The translations under genes and the position numbers were made by a program. A DNA stretch of 64,000 bases from Neoarius graeffei (lineage: Eukaryota > Chordata > Actinopteri > Siluriformes > Ariidae), in contig NC_083577.1 in assembly GCF_027579695.1 (NCBI RefSeq), positions 60,042,741 through 60,106,740 of the forward strand. The letters run 5' to 3'. The notes under the pieces were generated by a model. That model saw only the letters and a list, made by a program, of their open reading frames with translations, was not told the origin of the DNA and ran no database searches. Each line of letters begins with the position of its first letter. The first letter of the stretch is position 1. This document shows, piece by piece, positions 24,901 to 34,400 of the stretch.

Positions 24901-27900
24901 GGTTCTATACCGTGTATACCATTTTCAGGTCTGTTGTACATCAACTTCCTGTTTACTGACTGAATGTATTTATGAAACCTATAGCGTGGATTTACAAAAT
25001 TTTCGTAACACTTTTCTCAGCAACTACAAATCACACCTGCTTGATGTTTGGTACCGAGCTTCAGCTTGGGGTTCTATACCGTGTATACCATTTTCAGGTC
25101 TGTTGTACATCAACTTCCTGTTTACTGACTGAATGTATTTATGAAACCTATAGCGTGGATTTACAAAATTTTCGTAACACTTTTCTCAGCAACTACAAAT
25201 CACACCTGCTTGATGTTTGGTACCGAGCTTCAGCTTGGGGTTCTAGACTATGTATACCGTTTTCAGGTCTGTCACACATCGACTTCCTGTTTACTGACTT
25301 AATGTATTTATGAAACATGTAGTGTGGATTTACAGAATTTTCATAACACTTTTCTCACCAACTACAAATCACAACTGCTTGATGTTTGGTACTGAGCTTC
25401 AGCTTGGGGTTCTATACTACGTACACCGTTTTCAGGTCTGTTGTACATCAACTTCCTGTTTACTGACCGAATGTATTTACGAAATATACAGGGTGGATTT
25501 TGACGCTATTTCAAGAAGCAAAATGCTCTTTCAAAATTAACAGTTTATCAGGATGCTATTTGAAACCCCTGGGGAGAACACTGCTCTTTACTTACTTGTT
25601 TCAGGGTTAATTATTTGTTGACGTCAACATTCATAAGAAGTGTCCTATTCCTTCGATTGCTTGCATTCTGATATAAGTGAGACCTGGGGGATGTGTAAGT
25701 GAGCTCACAGTTGATCTTGTTTATTATTATATTACTATTTATAATAAATGCAGATTATCAACCCGATGTTAAAAATTTGTATGAATTCTTAAAAGTGAGA
25801 CTGATTTTGACCTAACATTAATTGTTTTTATGAGTTGAGATTGTGACTATTTAAAAAAAAAAAAGTCCATATATTCAATTTCCTGAAAGTACCACTGCAG
25901 TAGCAACAGTTGCAAGCTCAATAGACATCTTAGCTTACTATGATGTTTGCTGGATTGTAAATGAATCAACATTTAAGAAATAATTTGTGAAAATGGTCGG
26001 ATAGGTATGACTATGCAATTTTCAGATATTTGTGAATCATTAATGATTGTATTTAGCTAAGTGTTTGGTTGTATTACACTGAAATTGAAATAATTAATTG
26101 TTTTTCATGGGAGTGTCCTGTACAGGATTGGGAGGTTTACTATGAAAAAGTTTAATGGTTAAATACTAATTACATCTGCTACAATAGTCCTTATGAATAC
26201 ACAAACGTGTTCATTGAGGAAAAATAACTTACTCAAATTCTTCTTTCGAAGCATACGTCAACCATGTGGTATCGTCTGCCAAATTCAAGGCTTAATAATG
26301 ATTAAAGCAACTATGAACTCTAAGAACACCAGACACAGCATTTAGTAGATGCGATATAGTGGTGGATCAGCGGTTAAGGCTCTGGGTTACGGATCCATGG
26401 CCATGGCCTATATGTGACCAATAACCATGGCCTAATGTTTAGAGAAGCAGCTTTGGGATCAAAAGGTTACCAGTTCGATTCCCTGGACCAGCAGGAATGG
26501 CTGAACAAAGCACCTAACCCCCACCTGCTCCCCAGGCTGCTCTGGGTATGTTGTATGTCGCTCTGGATAAGACATTAATGTAATGTAATGATCAGGGGGT
26601 TCAAGCCCCAACTGTTGGGCCTATCTATGTTCCAGGGGCACCGTATCATGGCTGAGCCTGCATTCTGACCACCCCCTCCCCCCTCAACCTCCTAACAACC
26701 TGGGATATGTGAAGAAAATAATTTCACTATGCTCTAATGGATATAATGTATGTGACAAAGGCTTCGTCGTCTTCTTTGTCTATTATGCATTAGCTACAGT
26801 GTTCTACCTCAGTGTTGTCGAGTCACTAAACCTCGAGTCCAAGTCCAGTCTCGAGTCCTCATTGTTCAAGTCTGAGTCAAGTCCAAGTCATTAAAGAAAA
26901 TTTCAAGTCCACTATTGATCCGAGTTGAGTCCGAGAACAACACTCCAACCACACCATTTGACGGTGGCTGTTTTAGCCCCATTAACATTAGTTTGTTCCT
27001 GAACATGACGTATGAACAGGTGAACGTGCATTCTCTTTGTCAGGGAGTGCAAAGTATTCTCTCCAAGATGGTTGGGAGACGGATGTAAGTGCAGAAGGTG
27101 TGTTTATTAATACAAGTGAAGACAGGTAAGCAATCCAGAATGGCAGGCAAAATTGTAAAACAGTGAAACGGACAATAAGTCGAGCAAGGCAAAAGCAGTC
27201 TATCATAGACTCGGGAGAATCAAAGACAAGAAACAGGAAATCAAACAAGGAAATAAGGCTCGGTAATGTGTCAGCAACACAACTCAATACTTCGCAGAGT
27301 AAGTGCGTTTTCAGTTTTTATATCGGCGTGCTGATTGCGCCTTAATCCTGTGCACGTGTGAGTTGTTTACAGCGTACGCGTGAGAGTTCGCTTGGCGTGT
27401 GCGTTGTCCAGAGCGTGCCCGAGAGTCTATCAGATGCACACACCAAGGCGCGCAGGTGTGAGACACTTGCAAGAAATTAGTATAAAAACTAATGTCGCTA
27501 TAAATATCTTATGCCAAATAATTATGGCATGTTGCAAAAATAAAGAAAAAAATCTGAGTCCTCGTCTCCAATTTACAAGTCCGAATGCAGTTAATGTACA
27601 AGTCTGAGTCATCAGTGCTCAAGTCCAAGCTGAGTCACGAGTCCTTAAAATTAGGGCACGAGTCAGACTCGAGTCCGAGTCCTAGATTCGAGTATTACAA
27701 GCCGGTTATACCCATGTATGTGGAAAGCAAGATGATTTAAGACAAACTCGTGATGATTTTAGAAATTAGCTTTATGCATGTAGTTTTGAGAAAGTACACA
27801 ATTTAAGTTTATACTTCAAAACTAGTTCCATTTTAGAATTTACTAATTTTGCATGATTTAAATTTAACATGAGTTATGAGCGCAGACTAGTGGCCAAAGA

Positions 27901-30900
27901 AGGTTATTACATCTGGCTTGCTTCAAAAAAGTATGGTTGCCTGAGGCTCAGATCAAAACAGAATTTCTTTAATCAAGAGTCTGTTGACACCCAAGACCTC
28001 AAGATCAATACCACACCTCTGATGGTGAAACACTTCATTATTAAACACATAATTAAGTTCTACATTGCATTGCTTTACCTCCTGTTCTGACAGAACTGTT
28101 CTCCAACGAGGGTCTAAATTTTAAACAATGAACAATTTATGATTGATTTAGCATGAATAAATATATTGGAAATTGCACCTATTTTGACAAGTGTACAAAT
28201 ACTTATGAATGTTAATCTGCAGACTCCCTGATATGGCAACAGTCAGTCCGCGCTACAACTGATGTGTGTGTGAAGATCGAGGATCTGATCCCAGGTGGGC
28301 ATTACCAGTTCCGAGTTAGAGCCAGCAACCCCTGGGGCATCAGTCCCCCCAGTGAGCCCTCCAACATGATCACTCTACCCAGCTGTGGTAAATGCAGCAC
28401 ACACACTTATCAGACAGACTGTATTGACAGTGCAAACTTATCTCTTTAAATTCAAACATTCTAATAATTATATTTGTCTTAAGCGTCAACATATGATGGA
28501 ACTGGAATCCAGTGGAAAGACAACTTTGAATCAGCATTTACAGAAATCTGTGAAATTGGAAGGTAAATGATGTTGTTGTTTACAATGTGCTTGGTAATCC
28601 ATGTTTGAAAAACAAAACCATGCACTTTCACTCATGTACTGTCTTTCTCTCTGACTTGCAGGGGCCGCTTCTCAGTGGTGAGGAAATGTCTGCACAAGGC
28701 CACTAAGAAGGAGGTAGCGGTGAAGTTCGTCAACAAGAAGATGCAGAAGAAAGAGCAAGTGGCTCATGAGGCCGATATCCTGAAACATGTACAGCATCCT
28801 CAGCTGGTGGCTCTGACCGACACTTATGAGTCACCCACAGCCTACATACTCGTCTTAGAGCTGTAAGTCTGACTTGTGTCCTATTCACATGGAATTAGGT
28901 CTTCAAGGTGATCTGGGTCATATAGAAGAATATTTATTATAACAATTAGTTCAATTTATATAGCGCCTTTCTCACACCCAAGGTCGCTTTACAATTGGGG
29001 GGGGGGGGGAGTCCACCAAAAGAGTGTCAGGATGTAATTCCAATGGCGTAGCTACCATAGTCCCACCAGGTGCACGAAGATGAATCCCACACTGCCTGCA
29101 CAGCCACCGCAACGCCGCTGGGCAATGTCGCTCGGAACACTGCACCATGGATCCACAAAGCGAGCACAGAAGCACCACCGCACAGAGCGCTGGTACGTCC
29201 CAAACCACCTGCACAGCCAACACGATGCCACCAGGCAACATTGCTTGGAACACCGCACCAAGCACAGAAGCACCACCATACAGAGTGCTGGACAACCCTG
29301 ATGTTAAAAGAGCAACAAGCTCACTGCAGTCCATAATGAGGAGCACAGGCATCACCCATGGCACACCAAGGCCTGAAGAAAACCGTCACCCAAAACTGGG
29401 TCTGGAGCTATGCCACAACCAGTGGACAAAACACTCAAACAAAAAAACAAACATCAAACTATACCAGAGGTGGACAGTAACGGAGTACATTTACTTGAGT
29501 ACTGTACTTGAGTACACTTTGAGTATCTGTACTTTACTTGAGCATTACTTTTTTTGGAAACTTATGACTTTAACTTCACTACAGGTGAAAGGCAAATATC
29601 GTACTTTTCACTCCACTATATTTCTGTCAAGGTCTTCGTTACTTGTTACTATGAAGCAGCTTTGAAAGTGGATATTTTTTGTTTTCTTTTCTAAAACGTG
29701 ATTGGGTTTTTCGCAGGTGACACTGAGCCAGCCTATCAGTAATCACTAGGGTCACATCATGTCCATAGACTGTATAAAATCAAGTTCAATGATTTCTCAA
29801 CAGCATTATTTGAACTCGATGAGTTGATGGCAGAATGGAAGGAGGCGTTTTTTTCTGGAGAATGCACGCACCCATGGCCATACCTGGAACCCATGTTTCA
29901 GTTTTCTGAAAGGATTAAAGATTCATTTAGTTTTAAATGTTTGCTTTGTTTGCTGAAAACGAACCACATCACGGCCTACAAAAACTCGCCATCCGACCTG
30001 CGGAAGCATATTGAGGTATATAAACGTTTTATTCCAAGAGAAAGCTTGCGGTGAAGTTGTCTGTGCTTTTAGAGCTAGCGATAATGTTGCAATAGCTATG
30101 CAGTCTGGTTAGTCAAATGACTTTCTATGGATTTGTCCGCCAAGTTGCCATAGCCTTGTCCACGGCTAACGTTAACACGTAGCTAGTTAACTTGGGCACT
30201 CTTAGTTAGCATGTAAAAACGGAGTTACGCCAACATGAATAACGTTAACTTATCTGAAGTCCTTTCAGAAATATGTTTTAGCATGATCTTGCCAAATAAA
30301 CAGAATATAGAAATCTTTCTTTTCTAGTAACGTTAGCTACCCAATATGATTTTGAGTTTGAAAAGAGTTTGCTAGCATGTCAGGTGGACTTTCACTGACT
30401 AGCTAGCTTAACATTAAACCACCATGATGCACAGCATACGTTCATTTTGTGAATTCACATTTCTATCTTTGGTAACAGCGTTAGGTTTTGTAAGCGTTGT
30501 GGCAATAATACAACAATGCGTTGACAGAAAATGTACTTTTAATACTTAAGTATATTTTTAAAAGCAAGTACTTCAATACTTAAGTAAAAATTTTACTGGA
30601 CAACTTTCACTTGTGTCGGAGTAACATTTAACCAGTGGGATCTGTACTTTGACTTAAAGGGATAGTTCGGGATTTTTGACATGAATCTGTATGGCATCCC
30701 CATCAATAGTGTCGTGCAAACACACTGACTCACCCCTGACAGCATCCTGTGAGTCCAGTTTTGGTCCAGACGAAAGTAGTCCGGCAAGTTTGTTGGGGTC
30801 ACGAAAGTAAAACGTTTTTCGTGGTCCAAGCGATTTCGAGGTCTGACTTTTTATTTGGCAACGGTTTTGTGATGCAAATATATCACTCTTTTGAACACAT

Positions 30901-31386
30901 ACTGTTTTGAGACGAAAAAACGTTTTACTTTCGTGACCCCGACAAACTTGCCGGACTACTTTCGTCTGGACCAAAACTGGACAAGAACTGGACTCACAGG
31001 ATGCTGTCAGGGGTAAGTCAGTGTGTTTGCACGACACTATTGATGGGGATGCCATACAGATTCATGTCAAAAATCCCGAACTATCCCTTTAAGTAATGAA
31101 GTTGGGTACTTTGTCCACCTCTGAACTATACAAACACACAAAAAAGAGAAAAGCTCCAGTGATAAGCGGCCGCCAAAACGCGCACAACGTAATCTTAACC
31201 AGAAATGGAAACAGAAAATAAATATGCATTTGCATTCATCTCAAAGTTAAACTTTAAACACAAGACTAATAAGATTCAGATTGCCTTCTATATGAACGTG
31301 GAAGTTTTTATCACACCTGGACAGTGGTTCACATTATGGGATCGTTTTAGACTGTTTTTTATTTTTTCATTCTCATTAAGACTGAA

Positions 31387-31417
<31 letters not shown>

Positions 31418-34400
31418 GGACAAATGTTTATAGCAGCTGCCTTTAGAGACTACTTTTTCATTTCACCAAAGTATTAGATCACTGTCCAAAAAAAAAAAGG
31501 TATGTAATTTTGGTTGGAATTTTTTTTTTTGGGGGGGGGGGCCAGAGAAGACACTTGTAAGAATAAAATTAGCCACTCCTCCTCCTTCTAAGACTAATCT
31601 TGTCTGCAACCCAGACCAAGCTTTGTTTAAAAAAAAAAATTATTTCAGGCCTAATGAGAGCTGGTATTTTTAACTGTTTATATAATGATTGGCCTGTCTG
31701 GAGAACAGACGAGTAATATTTGATTTATAATAATAATCATAAATTGTTTTAAAAATGACAATTTAATAAGATCTCATCTCATTATCTGTAGCCACTTTAT
31801 CCTGTTCTACAGGGTCGCAGGCAAACTGGAGCCTATCCCAGCTGACTACGGGCGAAAGGCTGGGTACACCCTGGACAAGTCGCCAGGTCATCACAGGGCT
31901 GACACATAGACACAGACAACCATTCACACTCACATTCACACCTACGGTCAATTTAGAGTCACCAGTTAACCTAACCTGCATGTCTTTGGACTGTGGGGGA
32001 AACCGGAGCACCCGGAGGAAACCCACGCGGACACGGGGAGAACATGCAAACTCCACACAGAAAGGCCCTCGCCAGCCATGGGGCTCGAACCCGGACTTTC
32101 TTGCTGTGAGGCGACAGCGCTAACCACTACACCACCGTGCCGCCCAATTTAATAAGATATTTAGGCTTATATTTTAATATATGATAGGCTTATTCGCCTC
32201 TTTACCATATCACACAATCCACTGCACGGTTGGGAACTTCTAGTGGCCAGCGACAGGCTGATGATAACAGTACAAAAACCAATATTGGGCTATATACTCA
32301 GTTTCGATGTTCAAATATTGGATGTTCAAATATTATTACAGGCTTACATAGTCTCACAGATTATTTTTTCAAGATTAATACTGCTCGAAATGATTGCACA
32401 TTTATAATTTGTCATCAATGTAAATTTGTCATCAGGTCCGATGTTTAAATATCGGATGCAAGCTGAAATGTGATGTTATTAAATTGCTTTTATATGTCGA
32501 GTTATTGGTTCCATGGTATTTTTCTTCAGCGCAGAAGCTTTTAATCGATCATCCTTATATAAGATAAGAGAGCCTTTTATTATCCCACAAGGGGAAATTT
32601 ACATTGTTACAGCAGCAAAATATATAAAGAGAAAAAGATAAGGCAGTGAAGAAATAGTGCAAAAGTACTAAGTATACAAAAAAGAATAGATATAAAAGAA
32701 ATAAACTACAAATTTAGAGATAATAAAATTAACAAATTTGCATAAATTAAATGGTTTGCAGATATACAGTTAACATAAATGTATTACAAAGATGGAATTG
32801 CACGTGTAAGTATTGCACAGGTATTATTACCAGTATTACCCAGGTAATATTGCACAAGTAAGTAGGTATATTGCACAAGAGCCATTTTAACCATGTGTAG
32901 CTAGCAGTTCGCTGTAAAGTACTGATGCTGATAGTCAGTGCACACAGTATACGTTCAGAGGGGTTTCTATGGATCTGGACAGTATTGTTCATTATTGTGA
33001 GGAGTGACTGGTGCTGTGCTTGGTGAGGTGCCGGTTGTACAGTCTCACGGCAGTAGGGAGGAAGGGGCTGTATGGAATTATCGCCCATACAGCCCTTTCA
33101 CTCTCTGTATTGTTTACACAAAATACATGTTCCAACTACTCAGCACTATAACTCTGGCCAACAACATTTACACTGATGACAAATTGTAAATGTGCAATCA
33201 TTTCGAGCAGTATTAATCTTGGAAAAAAAATCTGAGCGACCATGTAAACCTGTAATAATATTTGAACATCGAAACTGATTATAGAGCCCAACATTGGTTT
33301 TTGTATCGTTATCAGCAGCCTGGACCTAGCCACCAGAAGTTCCCAACCGCGCAGTGGATTGTGGGATTTGGTAAAGGGGCGAATATTTCAAGATTCTGAA
33401 GTATTCATTTCTGGGTTTACCGAGACTAAAATGTAGATTTTTTTTTGTATATATGTCTATTTTCTATATTTAACAATGTTTATGTTCTTGTCCAGACTGG
33501 AGGGTGGGCGTCTGCTGGATTACCTGGTAGCGCATGATGAGCTGATGGAGGAGAAGGTGGCGTTCTTCGTGAAGGACACGGTGGAAGCCTTAAAGCACCT
33601 GCACACCTGCAAAGTGGCTCATCTGGACCTGAAGGTGAGGAAAAGAAAACACATGGCATTAACCCTTTGATGCAAAACATATGCACACCCCTTCTAATGC
33701 ACAACATGGGTCAAAAATGACCCGCATTCATTTTCCAGGTTATTTCATGCTGACTGACTTTTTCTTTGCTCTATCTTTTGAAATCAATTTATTTTATGAT
33801 TGAATATTCCAAGTATTCTTTAAATATCTTGTTTTTAATTACCACAAATCATTAATTTAATTTTTCTTTCCTACTTTATGAACAAAAATACTTTTTATAT
33901 TCCTACATATGGGTCATCCAAGTGTGATTTAAAATTAAATGTCTTAATACTATAATAATAATTTGTTTCAAGTAATTACTTTAGCAGTGAATGGGGCCAG
34001 TTATTTATTTATTAACTATGTAGTTAGCTAAGCCAACTACAATAAAATTAGCTAACTAAAGTAGAATATGTCGACAGCTCGGTAGCTAATAGTAATTACT
34101 TGTAACTTTCTGACAAGTAATCTACTCACTCTCAAGGTAACCTAAACATAATCAATTTTTTTCTAAGGTAATGTTAGAACAATTGAAAAACATTACTTAC
34201 ATGTATGAGATGGGCAAAGGGCGCTGTGCTGTGCTGAGCTGTGAAATGTCTGACACAAGCACAATTCACAGTTCCCACCAAACGCTGGAGTAAATGCATG
34301 CGGGTCGGTTCTGACCCATGTGTGTAAACTTGATGTAGAATTACAAAAGCTGTGCTTGTTCATAACTTAAGAAAGGAAAAATAAAAATGATGATTTGTGC

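Noticed and set aside
24803-25540. Overlapping frames [20 protein letters not shown] and similar
   Set aside because: Products of the 169-bp tandem unit shifting frame; no independent coding evidence.
27035-27440. Possible LTR or ncRNA inside the GAGTCC-rich hAT element
   Set aside because: No TG...CA ends, primer-binding site or duplication could be found; left as unknown insertion.
29147-29665. 172-codon frame after the kinase exon
   Set aside because: It spans a dispersed repeat and the hAT left end; no recognisable domain.
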